Assembly (NCBI RefSeq): GCF_010435965.1
Contig: NZ_JAAGAA010000001.1
Location: 186,001 to 250,000, forward strand
From: Crenobacter caeni
GTDB lineage: Bacteria > Pseudomonadota > Gammaproteobacteria > Burkholderiales > Chromobacteriaceae
DNA: 64,000 bases
Direction: 5' to 3'
Below the pieces are notes generated by a model. That model had not been told where the DNA came from. It searched no databases and saw only the letters and a list, made by a program, of their open reading frames with translations. Shown here piece by piece: positions 49,935 through 58,937 of the stretch (positions within the stretch are counted from its first letter, which is position 1; each line of letters begins with the position of its first letter). The translations under genes and the position numbers were made by a program.

Positions 49935-51686
49935 GTGCGCCTATCCGAACCCATGCTGTGCTGCCCCGAGCTGGACGCCGTCCTCGCCGGCGGACGCCTC
50001 GACGTGCTGTTGCAACCCATCTTCACCCTAGGCAACGGCCGGCTGCTCGGTTACGAGGCGCTGGTGCGCGGGCCGCGCGGCTCGCTGGTCGAATCGCCAC
50101 TTGAATTGTTCGCGCGCGCCGCGCACTACGGGCGGCTGGCCGAGCTCGACGCGCTGTGCCGCGACTCGGTGCTGGAGGCGTTTGCCGCGCGCGTCGCCGA
50201 CGCGACGCTGTTCCTCAACATGACGCCGGACGGGCTGATGGCGTGGAGCGCCAACGCCGAACCGGTGCTCGCGCGGATGGCCGAGCTATCGCTCAACCCT
50301 GCGCGGGTGGTGATCGAGCTGACCGAGTTTAGGCCGTCGGCCGGCTACCAGGAGCTCAAGTCGGCGATCGAGCGGCTGCGCGCGCACGGCTTCCGCCTTG
50401 CGCTGGACGACATGGGCGAGGGCTTCTCCAACCTGAGGCTGTGGTCCGAGCTCAAGCCCGAGTTCGTCAAGCTCGACAAGCATTTCGCCTACCGTCTGCA
50501 TCAGGAGCCGTTCAAGGAGCAGGTGGTGCGCAGCATGGTCGAACTCGCGCGCGCGTCGCGCGCACAGCTGATCGCCGAGGGCATCGAGACCCTGCACGAA
50601 TTGCGCCTCTTGCAGCGGCTGGGGGTGGGCTGCGGCCAGGGTTACCTGCTGGGCCGTCCGGCGGCGCAACCGCAGGAGGCGGGCGAAGGCTCGATGCTGT
50701 TCATGCCGCAGCAGGAGGAGGCGCCTGTGGTCGCCGGCGCGCTGTGCGCGCGCACGCTGTGCGTGGGGATCGACCCGCTGTCGCCTGCGTCGCCGAGCGA
50801 GGACGCGTACCAGCGTTTCATCGCCGACCCCGAGCTCTTCGCGATCCCGGTGGTCGAGCACGGGCAGGCGGTCGGCATCCTGCGCCGGCATGCCTTCCTG
50901 GAGAGCTTCGCCCGCCCGTTCAACCGCGAGCTGTTCGGCAAGAAACCGTGCGCGGCGCTGGCCGACCGCCAGCCGATGTGCGTCGATGCCTCGCTCGACT
51001 TGCACGAGCTGTCGGCCCGGGTCGCCGCCAGTGGCCGCAACGCGCTGATCGACGGCTTCGTCGTCACCGAGCACGGCCGCTACCTGGGGATGGCGACCGG
51101 TTTCGACCTGATCCGCAAGATTACCGAGCTGCAGATCAGCGAAGCGCGCTACGCGAACCCACTGACCGGGCTGCCGGGCAACGTGCCGATCACCGAGGCG
51201 GTGGCTAGCCGCTTGCAGGCGATGCGCGACTTCGTCGTCGCTTACGCCGACCTCGACCATTTCAAGCCGTTCAACGACCTGTACGGCTACAGCGAGGGCG
51301 ACCGGCTGATCTGCCTGCTCGCACGCCTGCTGGTCGAGGTCTGCGACCCTCAGCTCGACTTCGTCGGCCATGTCGGCGGCGATGACTTCGTGGTGGTGAT
51401 GGAGAGCGGCGATTGGCACGCGCGGCTGTCGCGGCTGCTGCCGATGTTCGAGCGCGAGGTGCGCCGCTGCTTCAGCGCTGAGCATGTGGCGGCCGGCGGC
51501 TTCCGCATCGCCGGGCGCGACGGCGAGACGCGCTTCTTCGCGCTGACGTCGGTGTCGGTCGGCGTCGTCGAGTGCACGGTGGGGCGCTACGCCAGCGGCG
51601 ACGAAGTCGCGCGCGCGGCGGCCTGCGTGAAGAAGGCCGCCAAGGCCGTGCCGGGCAACAGCCTGTGGGTCGGGCAGGCGCCTTAA
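49935..51686 (+). CDS. EAL-CBS-GGDEF cyclic di-GMP protein
   Basis: The 583-residue protein has the order EAL (about 10-245), CBS pair (about 270-390), GGDEF (about 395-575). The EAL core is LLGYEALVRGP, with VIELTE, LALDDMGEGFSNL and LIAEGIETLHE, so phosphodiesterase residues look present. The cyclase site reads GGDDF (HVGGDDFVVV), a permitted variant. It has no membrane segment. The start is a GTG at 49935 with AGAGGA upstream. CBS domains often bind adenosyl ligands, so nucleotide sensing is possible. Confidence 0.9.
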   Translation: MRLSEPMLCCPELDAVLAGGRLDVLLQPIFTLGNGRLLGYEALVRGPRGSLVESPLELFARAAHYGRLAELDALCRDSVLEAFAARVADATLFLNMTPDGLMAWSANAEPVLARMAELSLNPARVVIELTEFRPSAGYQELKSAIERLRAHGFRLALDDMGEGFSNLRLWSELKPEFVKLDKHFAYRLHQEPFKEQVVRSMVELARASRAQLIAEGIETLHELRLLQRLGVGCGQGYLLGRPAAQPQEAGEGSMLFMPQQEEAPVVAGALCARTLCVGIDPLSPASPSEDAYQRFIADPELFAIPVVEHGQAVGILRRHAFLESFARPFNRELFGKKPCAALADRQPMCVDASLDLHELSARVAASGRNALIDGFVVTEHGRYLGMATGFDLIRKITELQISEARYANPLTGLPGNVPITEAVASRLQAMRDFVVAYADLDHFKPFNDLYGYSEGDRLICLLARLLVEVCDPQLDFVGHVGGDDFVVVMESGDWHARLSRLLPMFEREVRRCFSAEHVAAGGFRIAGRDGETRFFALTSVSVGVVECTVGRYASGDEVARAAACVKKAAKAVPGNSLWVGQAP

Positions 51687-51748
51687 GCGCCGCCTGCCGC
51701 GGGACACGGATTCGGTTACAATCGCCGCACAACAACAGGAGAATCACG

Positions 51749-51928
51749 ATGTACCAGTCCGAATTCACCCGTTTCATCAACGGCTTCCTGCAGCAGCACC
51801 CCGAGGTCGACACCGAGCGGCGCGAACTGCGCCTGACCTGGTGGGACCGCCAGGTCGACCTCGACGCGCTCGCGCGTTACCGCGACTCGAAGGTGCCGCA
51901 AAAGCCGTACGTCTACCAGCCCGAATAA
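51749..51928 (+). CDS. DUF3460 family small protein
   Basis: The 59-residue protein matches DUF3460, a betaproteobacterial family of unknown function. The diagnostic run is YQSEFTRFINGFLQQHPEV, followed by LTWWDRQVDLD and the C-terminal VPQKPYVYQPE. A CAGGAG site lies before ATG 51749, and a TACAAT -10-like box lies at 51717-51722. A strong terminator follows the stop. Confidence 0.92.
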   Translation: MYQSEFTRFINGFLQQHPEVDTERRELRLTWWDRQVDLDALARYRDSKVPQKPYVYQPE

Positions 51929-51944
51929 GGGGCGGGTCGACGCC

Positions 51945-51972
51945 AGACGCCCGACAGGGCGTCTTGTTTTTT
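51945..51972 (+). terminator. Intrinsic terminator after the DUF3460 gene
   Basis: AGACGCCC / GGGCGTCT, an 8-bp perfect stem with a GACA loop, is followed by TGTTTTTT. The O-methyltransferase gene starts 13 bases later. Confidence 0.9.
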
Positions 51973-51985
51973 GTGTAAGGAAGTC

Positions 51986-52651
51986 ATGACCAGCCGTACC
52001 GTGGCGCTCGACGCGCAACTTCACGCCTACCTGCTCGACATCGGCCTGACCGAGCACCCGGTGCTCGCCGAGCTGCGCCATTTCACCGCCGGCCACCGCC
52101 TCGCCAAGATGCAGATCGCGCCCGAGCAGGGCCAGCTGATGCGCTGGCTGCTGACCCTCACCGGCGCGCGCCGCTACCTCGAGGTCGGCGTGTTCACCGG
52201 CTACAGTTCGCTGTCCGCCGCGCTGGCGATGGGCGAGGCGGGGCGGGTCACCGCCTGCGACGTCAGCGAGACCTTCACCGCCATCGCACGCGAGTACTGG
52301 CAGAAGGCCGGCGTCGCCGACCGCGTCGACCTCAGGATGGGGCCGGCGCTGGATACGCTTAAGGCGCTGATCGCCGAGGGCGAGGCCGGCCGTTTTGATT
52401 TCGCCTTCATCGACGCCGACAAGCCGTCGTACCCCGCTTATCTGGACGCCTGCCACACGCTGGTACGCCCGGGCGGCATCATCGCCGTCGACAACGTGTT
52501 CCTGTCCGGCCGCGTGGTGTCGCCGCAGGCGGGCGACCCGCCGGGCGTCGCGCTGATGCACGCGTTCAACGCCGCGCTGGTGCTCGACGAACGCTTCGAG
52601 ATGTGCGTGGTGCCGGTGGGCGACGGCCTCACCTTGCTGACCCGCCGCTGA
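51986..52651 (+). CDS. Class I SAM-dependent O-methyltransferase (caffeoyl-CoA type)
   Basis: The 221-residue protein is a Methyltransf_3 member. The SAM-binding motif I is YLEVGVFTGYSSLSAALAM. The metal/active-site strand is FDFAFIDADKPSYPAYLDAC, followed by GGIIAVDNVFLSGRV. Such enzymes methylate catechol-like hydroxyls, but bacterial targets are mostly unknown. AAGGAAG precedes ATG 51986. It stands where tolQ would usually be expected, directly upstream of tolR (53 bases). Confidence 0.9.
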   Translation: MTSRTVALDAQLHAYLLDIGLTEHPVLAELRHFTAGHRLAKMQIAPEQGQLMRWLLTLTGARRYLEVGVFTGYSSLSAALAMGEAGRVTACDVSETFTAIAREYWQKAGVADRVDLRMGPALDTLKALIAEGEAGRFDFAFIDADKPSYPAYLDACHTLVRPGGIIAVDNVFLSGRVVSPQAGDPPGVALMHAFNAALVLDERFEMCVVPVGDGLTLLTRR

Positions 52652-52704
52652 ACTTTTGTTGCGGCGCACTTGTCTGCCCGCAATGTATCCGGAATGATTG
52701 GAAC

Positions 52705-53106
52705 ATGCTCAACCGCAAGCCCCGACGCATGATCAACCAGATGAACGTCGTGCCCTACATCGACGTGATGCTGGTGTTGCTGGTGATTTTCATGGTGACC
52801 GCGCCGATGTTCTCGCCGGGCGTGATCGAGGTGCCCAGCGTCAGCCGCGCCGCGCAGGTCGACGTCTCGCCGGTCGAAGTCCGCTTCGACGGCGGCCGCT
52901 ACGGCTGGGCGCTCGACGGCAAGTCGCACGACGCGGACAACCTCGACGCGCTGGTCGCCGCCGTCGCGCCGCTGGCCGCCGGCGGCCGCCCGGTCGCGAT
53001 CTCGGCGTCGCGCGACGCCCGCTACAGCGAGGTGGTCGCCATCGCCGACCGCCTGTACCAGGCAGGCGTCAGCCGCGTCGCGCTGACCGTCCGCCAGGAC
53101 GGCTGA
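52705..53106 (+). CDS. tolR: Tol-Pal system protein TolR (ExbD/TolR family)
   Basis: The 133-residue protein has a single N-terminal transmembrane helix with the family motif NVVPYIDVMLVLLVIFMVTA, including the proton-path Asp. A periplasmic domain follows (about 45-133, ending in LTVRQDG). TolR works with TolQ as a proton-driven motor to energise TolA. No tolQ gene lies upstream in this window; an O-methyltransferase is there instead. TolA follows after 4 bases. Confidence 0.92.
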   Translation: MLNRKPRRMINQMNVVPYIDVMLVLLVIFMVTAPMFSPGVIEVPSVSRAAQVDVSPVEVRFDGGRYGWALDGKSHDADNLDALVAAVAPLAAGGRPVAISASRDARYSEVVAIADRLYQAGVSRVALTVRQDG

Positions 53107-53110
53107 GGCC

Positions 53111-53980
53111 ATGGCGCACGTTTCAGGCGGCGCGCCGCGCCGCTCGCTGGTGCTGTCGGCCGGGCTGCACCTGCTGGTGGCCGGCCTGCTGCTGGTGACG
53201 TTTGCGCCTGAGGTGAAGCTCACCGGCGCGCCGCCGATGTCGGTCGAGCTGATCGCCGGCGGTGGCGACGGCAAGCCGGGCGGCGCACGCCCCGCGCCGG
53301 TTGCCCCGGCCGAACCTGCACCGCCTGCGCCCGAAGCTGCGCCCGTGCCGCAAGCGGCGCCGACGCCCGCCGTTCCGGCCCCGCCGCCGCCTGCGCCGCC
53401 CCTCGCCGACGCCAAGGTCAAGCTTGCCGACGCCAAGGCGCCGGCACCGGCCAAGCCGCAACCCGCGCCGCCCGAGCCGCCGGCCAAGCGCCCGCCGGCC
53501 AAGGCGGAAGCTGCCAAGTCCGAGCCCAAGGGCACGCCGGCCAAGGCTTCGCCAGGCAAGGCGCCACCGGCCAAGGGCGGCAATATCGCGGACGACCTGT
53601 TGTCCGACCTCGGCGGGCCGGCCGGCCCCGGCGCCGGCAGCGTCAGCCAGAAAGGCGGCAAGCAGGGCGTGGTCGGCGGCTCGCCGAACGGCCGTGCCGG
53701 CGCCGACGCCGGCTATCTGGACCGCGTGCGCGGGCGCATCCGCCCGTACGTGGTGGTGCCGCCGGGTCTGTCCGGCAACCCGGAGGCGGTGCTCAAAGTG
53801 ACGCTGCTGCCGACGCTCGAGGTGCGCCAGGTGAAGCTTATCAAGTCGAGCGGGTCGGCCGCGTACGACGACGCGGTGCAGGCCGCGGTGTGGCAGGCGC
53901 GCAGCTTCCCGCCGCTGCCTGCCGGCGCAAGCTTCGCCGACTACCGCGAATACACGCTGCGGTTCCGGCCGCGCGACTGA
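53111..53980 (+). CDS. tolA: TolA-like / TonB-family energy transducer
   Basis: The 289-residue protein has one N-terminal helix (about 12-32), a long Ala/Pro/Lys-rich linker (about 60-175, many PPAK and AKAEAAK runs) and a compact C-terminal TonB/TolA domain (about 200-289) with EAVLKVTLLPTLEVRQVKLI. It spans the periplasm and links the TolQR motor to the outer membrane. The linker is shorter and more proline-rich than that of E. coli TolA, giving a TonB-like look, but its place between tolR and tolB settles the name. Confidence 0.88.
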   Translation: MAHVSGGAPRRSLVLSAGLHLLVAGLLLVTFAPEVKLTGAPPMSVELIAGGGDGKPGGARPAPVAPAEPAPPAPEAAPVPQAAPTPAVPAPPPPAPPLADAKVKLADAKAPAPAKPQPAPPEPPAKRPPAKAEAAKSEPKGTPAKASPGKAPPAKGGNIADDLLSDLGGPAGPGAGSVSQKGGKQGVVGGSPNGRAGADAGYLDRVRGRIRPYVVVPPGLSGNPEAVLKVTLLPTLEVRQVKLIKSSGSAAYDDAVQAAVWQARSFPPLPAGASFADYREYTLRFRPRD

Positions 53981-53998
53981 TTGTTTGAAGGGACACGC

Positions 53999-55279
53999 AT
54001 GCTGAACAGCCTGTGGTGCCGGCGCCTGGCCGGCCTGCTTCTTTTGTGGGTGGCGGCCTTCGCGCGCGCCGACCTGTCGGTCGACATCGTCGGCGGCGGC
54101 GCCAACCGCTACCCGCTGGCGGTGCCGGCGTTCGCGGGCGAAGCGGCAGGCGATGCGCTGACCGGCATCGTGCGCGGCGACCTCGCGCTGACCGGCATGG
54201 TCGACTTGAAACCGGTGCCGGCAGGCGCCATCGCCGCCGACGCCGCCCAATTGAACGCGCCGGTGTGGCGCACGCTGGGCGCCAACGCGGTGCTCGCCGG
54301 GCGCATGAGCGCGGGCACAGGCGGGCTCACCCGCGTCGACTACCAATTGGTGCAGCTCGCGCCGCGCAAGGTGCTCGCCGAGGGCGGCTACGAAGTGCCG
54401 CCCGCCGCGCTGGCCGACGCCGGCCACCGCATCGCCGACGCCGTCTACCGCGCGCTGTTCGGCGAGCCGAGCTTCTTCCTCAGCCGCATCGCCTACGTGC
54501 TGAAGGAAGGGCGTGGCAGCTACGCGCTGCAGGTGTCCGATGTGGACGGGCGCAACGCGCGCACCGTGCTGCGCTCGAAGGAGCCGATCATCTCGCCGGC
54601 GTGGAGCCCGGACGGCGGGCGGCTTGCCTACGTGTCGTTCGAGACCGGCAAGCCGGTGGTGTGGGTGCAGGACCTCGGCAGCGGCCAGCGCCGCGTGCTT
54701 GCCAACTACCGCGGCAGCAACTCGGCGCCGGCGTGGCGGCCGGACGGTCAGGCGCTGGCGGTGGTGCTGACCACCAGCGGCAACTCGCAAATTTATCTGG
54801 TCGGCGCTGGCGGCGGCGCGCCGCAGCGGCTGACCCGCTCGGGCGCGATCGACACCGAGCCCGACTTCAGCCCGGATGGCAGCCGCATCGCCTTCGTGTC
54901 CGACCGCAGCGGCGGCCCGCAGGTCTACGTGATGCCGGCCGCCGGCGGCGAGCCGCAGCGCGTCAGCTGGCAGGGCAGCTACAACGTGTCGCCGCGCTTC
55001 TCGCCGGACGGCAAGCAGCTCACCTATATGCGGCGCGAAGGCGGCCGCTTCCGCGTGGTGGTGCACGATTTGGCCAGCAACGACGCGCGGGTGGTCAGCG
55101 ACGAGGTGTACGGCGAGTCGCCGAGCTTCGCGCCGAACGGCCGCATGGTGCTCTTTGCGAGTGACGCGGGCGCACGAAGCGTGCTGTGGGCGAGTTCGCC
55201 CGACGGCACCAGCAAGGTACGCCTGGGGACCGTCAGCGGCGAGGTGCAGGACCCCGCGTGGGGCCCGGCCCGCCCTTAA
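53999..55279 (+). CDS. tolB: Tol-Pal translocation protein TolB
   Basis: The 426-residue periplasmic protein has a signal peptide (cleavage near FARA-DLSVD), an N-terminal alpha/beta domain (about 22-160) and a six-blade beta-propeller with repeated WSPDGGRLAYVS, FSPDGSRIAFVS and FSPDGKQLTYM motifs. It shuttles between Pal and the TolA motor. GAAGGGA is present before ATG 53999. The order tolA-tolB-pal is normal. Confidence 0.96.
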   Translation: MLNSLWCRRLAGLLLLWVAAFARADLSVDIVGGGANRYPLAVPAFAGEAAGDALTGIVRGDLALTGMVDLKPVPAGAIAADAAQLNAPVWRTLGANAVLAGRMSAGTGGLTRVDYQLVQLAPRKVLAEGGYEVPPAALADAGHRIADAVYRALFGEPSFFLSRIAYVLKEGRGSYALQVSDVDGRNARTVLRSKEPIISPAWSPDGGRLAYVSFETGKPVVWVQDLGSGQRRVLANYRGSNSAPAWRPDGQALAVVLTTSGNSQIYLVGAGGGAPQRLTRSGAIDTEPDFSPDGSRIAFVSDRSGGPQVYVMPAAGGEPQRVSWQGSYNVSPRFSPDGKQLTYMRREGGRFRVVVHDLASNDARVVSDEVYGESPSFAPNGRMVLFASDAGARSVLWASSPDGTSKVRLGTVSGEVQDPAWGPARP

Positions 55280-55324
55280 AGCATGTTCCAACACCGACCA
55301 TTTTTCAGACCAAGGGGGTTTACC

Positions 55325-55840
55325 ATGTTCAAGCGAGTTTTGATGGCTTCCGCAATCGCGTCGCTGCTGGCCGCGTGCTCGAGCACGCAGCCGCCGGCAC
55401 CGGCCGACACCGCGCCCGCCGTACAGCAGCCAGTGGTGACCGCGCCGGTCACGCCGGCGGTTGACGCCGCCGCCGAGGCGCAGGCGCGCCTGGCTGCCGA
55501 GCGCGCGCGTCTGGCCAAGGAGAGCGTGTACTTCGACTTCGACTCGAACGCGATCCGCGCTGACCAGCAGGCCCGCGTCTCGCAGCACGCCGAGTTCCTC
55601 AAGGCGAACCCGGGCCAGCAGGCGCAGATCCAGGGCAACACCGACGCGCGCGGCAGCCGCGAGTACAACCTCGCGCTCGGCCAGCGCCGTGCCGAGAGCG
55701 TGAAGAACGCGCTCGAAGTGCTCGGCGTGAAGGGCGATCAGCTCGAAGCGGTCAGCTACGGCAAGGAGAAGCCGCGCGCCGAAGGCTCGAGCGCGGCGGA
55801 CTTCGCCGAGAACCGCCGCGCCGACGTCGCCTACCGCTAA
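55325..55840 (+). CDS. pal: Peptidoglycan-associated lipoprotein Pal
   Basis: The 171-residue lipoprotein has the lipobox LLAAC (Cys 18), a Pro/Ala-rich linker, and an OmpA-like domain (about 60-171) with VYFDFDSNAIRADQQ and the peptidoglycan-binding NTDARGSREYNLALGQRRAE. The usual GHTDERG reads GNTDARG here. It anchors the outer membrane to the wall. It starts at ATG 55325 after AAGGGGG. Confidence 0.95.
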   Translation: MFKRVLMASAIASLLAACSSTQPPAPADTAPAVQQPVVTAPVTPAVDAAAEAQARLAAERARLAKESVYFDFDSNAIRADQQARVSQHAEFLKANPGQQAQIQGNTDARGSREYNLALGQRRAESVKNALEVLGVKGDQLEAVSYGKEKPRAEGSSAADFAENRRADVAYR

Positions 55841-55924
55841 GCGGGCGGTTTTCCGGGCGGCTTGTCTAAGCTGGTCGGGTAGGGTGGGCGCCGTCGCGCC
55901 CGCCCCTTGCCCGAGGATTCCATC

Positions 55925-56359
55925 ATGCCAAGACTGCTGCCCCTGACCTTGCCCGTCCTGTTGCTCGCCGCGTGTGCAGGCACGCCACATCCTACTGCGT
56001 CGCCGCTCGAGCCGGTCGCGCCCAGGCCCGACCTCGCGATGGGCGGCATCGGCCCGGTGCTTGGCATCAGCCTGGGTGCCGCCGCGTGCCCGGGCGCGCC
56101 GCAGACCATGCTGTTCTATCCGTTCAGCGAGGCGGAGCGCAAGGCACTCGAAGAGAGCGCGCGTTGCCTGAAGGCCAACCCGGGCCAGCGCGTGGTGTTG
56201 CGCGGCCACGGTGCCGGTGACGCCGCGCGGCAGGCCGCGGCTGCCGCGCTGCAGGGCGCGGGTGCCAGCGCCGCGCAGATCGTGCCGAGCTTCGGTGCGG
56301 CGACCGCCGGCGACAAGCCGGCCGTCGAGCTCTATTACCCGCCCGTGGCACAACCCTGA
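55925..56359 (+). CDS. Pal-like degenerate OmpA-domain lipoprotein
   Basis: The 144-residue protein has a lipoprotein signal (MPRLLPLTLPVLLLAACAG, lipobox LAAC). A reduced OmpA-like segment (MLFYPFSEAERKALEESARC, then LKANPGQRVVLRGHG) mirrors the Pal pattern LKANPGQQAQIQGN. The peptidoglycan-binding TDxxG...R motif is missing. It lies between pal and cpoB, so it is probably an old pal duplicate that lost wall binding. I do not know a named family for it. Confidence 0.75.
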   Translation: MPRLLPLTLPVLLLAACAGTPHPTASPLEPVAPRPDLAMGGIGPVLGISLGAAACPGAPQTMLFYPFSEAERKALEESARCLKANPGQRVVLRGHGAGDAARQAAAAALQGAGASAAQIVPSFGAATAGDKPAVELYYPPVAQP

Positions 56360-56393
56360 ACCGGCGGCGTTGCCGCCCCAAGTGGAGAACCGA

Positions 56394-57146
56394 ATGTCCA
56401 TCCGCCGTCTGGCCCCGCTCGCGTTGCCGCTTATGCTCGCCGCCTGCGCGAGCACGTCCGAGCTCGACGAGACCCGTGCCCGCCTCGACCAGGTCAACCG
56501 CGAGGCGACCTCCCGCCTGTCGCAGATCGAGTCGAGGATCAGCAACGAGCGTCTGCTGGAAATGGTCGGCAAGGTCGACGCGATGCAGGCCGAGGTGGCC
56601 AAGCTGCGCGGCGACAACGAGATGCTGCAGTACCGGATCGGCGAGCTCGCCAAGCGGCAGAACGACTTGTACGCCGATATCGACCAGCGCCTCGCCCGCT
56701 TCGAAGGTGGCGGCGCGGCCGGCACGGCGCAGACTGCGGCGGGCGTGGCAAACGCTGGCGGCGCACCCGCCGCCGACCCGGTGCAGGCGGCGTACGACGC
56801 CGCGCTCGCCCCCTTGCGCGCGCGCGACTTCGCAGGTGCCATCGTCCAGCTCAAGGCGTTCGCCGACGCGCACCCCGCTACGCCACAGGCGGTGGACGCC
56901 ACCTACTGGCGCGGCGTCGCGCATACCGCGCTTCGCCAGTACGACGCGGCGATCGACATCCAGCGCCGCTTTGCCGAAGAGAACCCTAACCATGCGCGCG
57001 CGCCGGACGCGCTGCGCAATGTCGCCAACGCCCAGCGCGAATTGGAGCAGGTCGACCAGGCGCGCGCGACGCTGCAGAAGCTGATCAAGCGCTACCCGAA
57101 CTCGGACGCCGCCGCCAAGGCGCGCCAGCAACTGAAGTCGATGTAG
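56394..57146 (+). CDS. cpoB: Cell division coordinator CpoB (YbgF)
   Basis: The 250-residue protein has a signal/lipobox (LPLMLAAC), an N-terminal trimerising coiled coil (about 22-105: [20 protein letters not shown]) and C-terminal TPR repeats (about 125-250: [20 protein letters not shown]). It couples Tol-Pal to peptidoglycan synthesis at septation. GGAGAA precedes ATG 56394. It closes the tol-pal unit; the purE promoter region follows. Confidence 0.94.
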   Translation: MSIRRLAPLALPLMLAACASTSELDETRARLDQVNREATSRLSQIESRISNERLLEMVGKVDAMQAEVAKLRGDNEMLQYRIGELAKRQNDLYADIDQRLARFEGGGAAGTAQTAAGVANAGGAPAADPVQAAYDAALAPLRARDFAGAIVQLKAFADAHPATPQAVDATYWRGVAHTALRQYDAAIDIQRRFAEENPNHARAPDALRNVANAQRELEQVDQARATLQKLIKRYPNSDAAAKARQQLKSM

Positions 57147-57253
57147 GGCCCCTGCCGTTTCTTGATGTCAAGATAATAAATGGTAACGGGCGCGCGCCGC
57201 GTTCGGGTAAAATCCGGGCTCTCTCAATCTCAGCTAGACAGGCGGAATACGGC

Positions 57254-57742
57254 ATGATCGAAGTCGGTATCGTGATGGGCAGCAACAGTGACTGGGACGT
57301 GATGCAGCACGCCGCGCGCGTGCTCAAGGAGTTCGGCGTCGCTTTCGAGACGCGGGTCGTCTCGGCGCACCGCACGCCCGATCTGCTGTTCTCCTACGCC
57401 GAACAAGCCGAGGCGCGCGGCCTGAAGGCGATCATCGCCGGCGCCGGCGGCGCAGCCCACCTGCCGGGCATGCTCGCCGCCAAGACCCACGTGCCGGTGC
57501 TCGGCGTGCCGGTGCCGTCCAAGTACCTGCGCGGCGAGGACTCGCTCTTGTCCATCGTGCAGATGCCCAAGGGCATCCCGGTCGCCACCTTCGCCATCGG
57601 CGAGGCGGGCGCCGCCAACGCCGCCTTGTTTGCCGTCGCGCAACTGGCGACCACCCGTCCGGAACTGACCGAAGCGCTCAAGGCGTTCCGCCGCCGCCAG
57701 GAAGAGACGGTGCTCGCGATGACGCTGCCGGAGGTCGAGTGA
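57254..57742 (+). CDS. purE: N5-carboxyaminoimidazole ribonucleotide mutase (class I PurE)
   Basis: The 162-residue protein has [16 protein letters not shown] at the N terminus, the catalytic VSAHRTPD, and [13 protein letters not shown]. It moves the carboxylate of N5-CAIR to give CAIR in purine synthesis. The presence of purK directly after confirms the class I type. A TAAAAT -10-like box lies at 57208-57213. The stop overlaps the purK start (TGATG). Confidence 0.96.
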   Translation: MIEVGIVMGSNSDWDVMQHAARVLKEFGVAFETRVVSAHRTPDLLFSYAEQAEARGLKAIIAGAGGAAHLPGMLAAKTHVPVLGVPVPSKYLRGEDSLLSIVQMPKGIPVATFAIGEAGAANAALFAVAQLATTRPELTEALKAFRRRQEETVLAMTLPEVE

Positions 57743-58881
57743 TGGCTGCGATCCTGCCGCCCGCGATGCTGGGCATCATCGGCGGCGGCCAGTTGGGCCG
57801 CATGTTCACCGTCGCCGCCAAGACCATGGGCTACCGTGTCACCGTGCTCGAGCCCGACCCGCTCTCGCCGGCGGCCGAGTTCGCCGACGTGCACCTGTGC
57901 GCGCCGTACGGCGACGAGGCCGCGCTCAAGGCGCTGGGCGAAACCTGCGCCGCGGTGACCACCGAATTCGAGAACGTCGACGCAAACGCGATGCGCGCGC
58001 TCTCCGCGCTCACCCGGGTGTCGCCGTCCGGCGACTGCGTGGCCGTCGCGCAGGATCGCATCAGCGAGAAGGCGTGGATCGGCAAGGCCGGCCTGCCGAC
58101 TGCGCCGTATCTGGCGCTGGAAGGTGCGGACGCGCTCGCCGGCATGTCTGACGACGCGCTGTCGGCTTATCTTCCGGGCATCCTCAAGACCGCGCGGCTG
58201 GGCTACGACGGCAAGGGCCAGGTCCGCGTGAAGACGCCGGCCGAGGCGCGCGAGGCGTACGGCCAGTTGGGCGTCGCCTGCGTGCTGGAGAAGATGCTGG
58301 AGCTGAAACTTGAAGTGTCGGCCATCGTCACCCGCGTGAGCGACGCGCAGTCGGCGGTGTTCCCGCTTGCCGAGAACCGCCACGAGGGCGGCATCCTCGA
58401 CGTATCCATCGTGCCGGCGCGTGTGGCCCCCGCGCTTGCCGAGCGTGCGCAGGCGATGGCGCTCGCGCTTGCCGACGCGCTGGATTACGTCGGCGTGCTC
58501 GCCGTCGAATTCTTCGTGCTCGCCGACGACGCCCTGGTCGTCAACGAGATCGCGCCGCGTCCGCACAACTCCGGCCACTACACGCTGACCGCCTGCGTGA
58601 CCGACCAGTTCCAGCAGCAGGTGCGCGCGATGTGCGGCCTGTTGCCGGGCAAGACCACGCTGCTCACCCCCGTGGTGATGGTCAACCTGCTGGGCGACGT
58701 GTGGCAGGACGACGGCGGCGAACCCGACTGGTCGGTGCTGATGGAGGCGCCGAACGCGCAGCTGCACCTCTACGGCAAGCGCGAGGCCCGCAAGGGCCGC
58801 AAGATGGGCCACTTCAACGTGATGGCCGACTCGGCCGACGCCGCGCTCGAGCAGGCCGAGGCGCTGAAGGGCACCCTCTAA
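57742..58881 (+). CDS. purK: N5-carboxyaminoimidazole ribonucleotide synthase
   Basis: The 379-residue ATP-grasp enzyme begins [20 protein letters not shown], has the central [15 protein letters not shown] glycine-rich loop and ends with the [20 protein letters not shown] metal-binding region. It carboxylates AIR using ATP and bicarbonate. The start is ATG 57742 overlapping the purE stop; an alternative GTG at 57739 is in frame. A terminator separates it from purC. Confidence 0.96.
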   Translation: MAAILPPAMLGIIGGGQLGRMFTVAAKTMGYRVTVLEPDPLSPAAEFADVHLCAPYGDEAALKALGETCAAVTTEFENVDANAMRALSALTRVSPSGDCVAVAQDRISEKAWIGKAGLPTAPYLALEGADALAGMSDDALSAYLPGILKTARLGYDGKGQVRVKTPAEAREAYGQLGVACVLEKMLELKLEVSAIVTRVSDAQSAVFPLAENRHEGGILDVSIVPARVAPALAERAQAMALALADALDYVGVLAVEFFVLADDALVVNEIAPRPHNSGHYTLTACVTDQFQQQVRAMCGLLPGKTTLLTPVVMVNLLGDVWQDDGGEPDWSVLMEAPNAQLHLYGKREARKGRKMGHFNVMADSADAALEQAEALKGTL

Positions 58882-58890
58882 ACCGATTGC

Positions 58891-58916
58891 AGGCGGCGCC
58901 CGGGCGCCGCCTTTTT
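58891..58916 (+). terminator. Intrinsic terminator between purK and purC
   Basis: AGGCGGCGCC / GGCGCCGCCT, a 10-bp perfect stem, is followed by TTTTT. PurC may still be reached by read-through. Confidence 0.9.
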
Positions 58917-58937
58917 ACCTTTGCTTGTGGAAAGACC

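Noticed and set aside
53123-56902. 3.8-kb open frame on the minus strand across tolA-tolB-pal-cpoB
   Set aside because: The composition is a shadow of the Tol genes, whose motifs and order are unmistakable.
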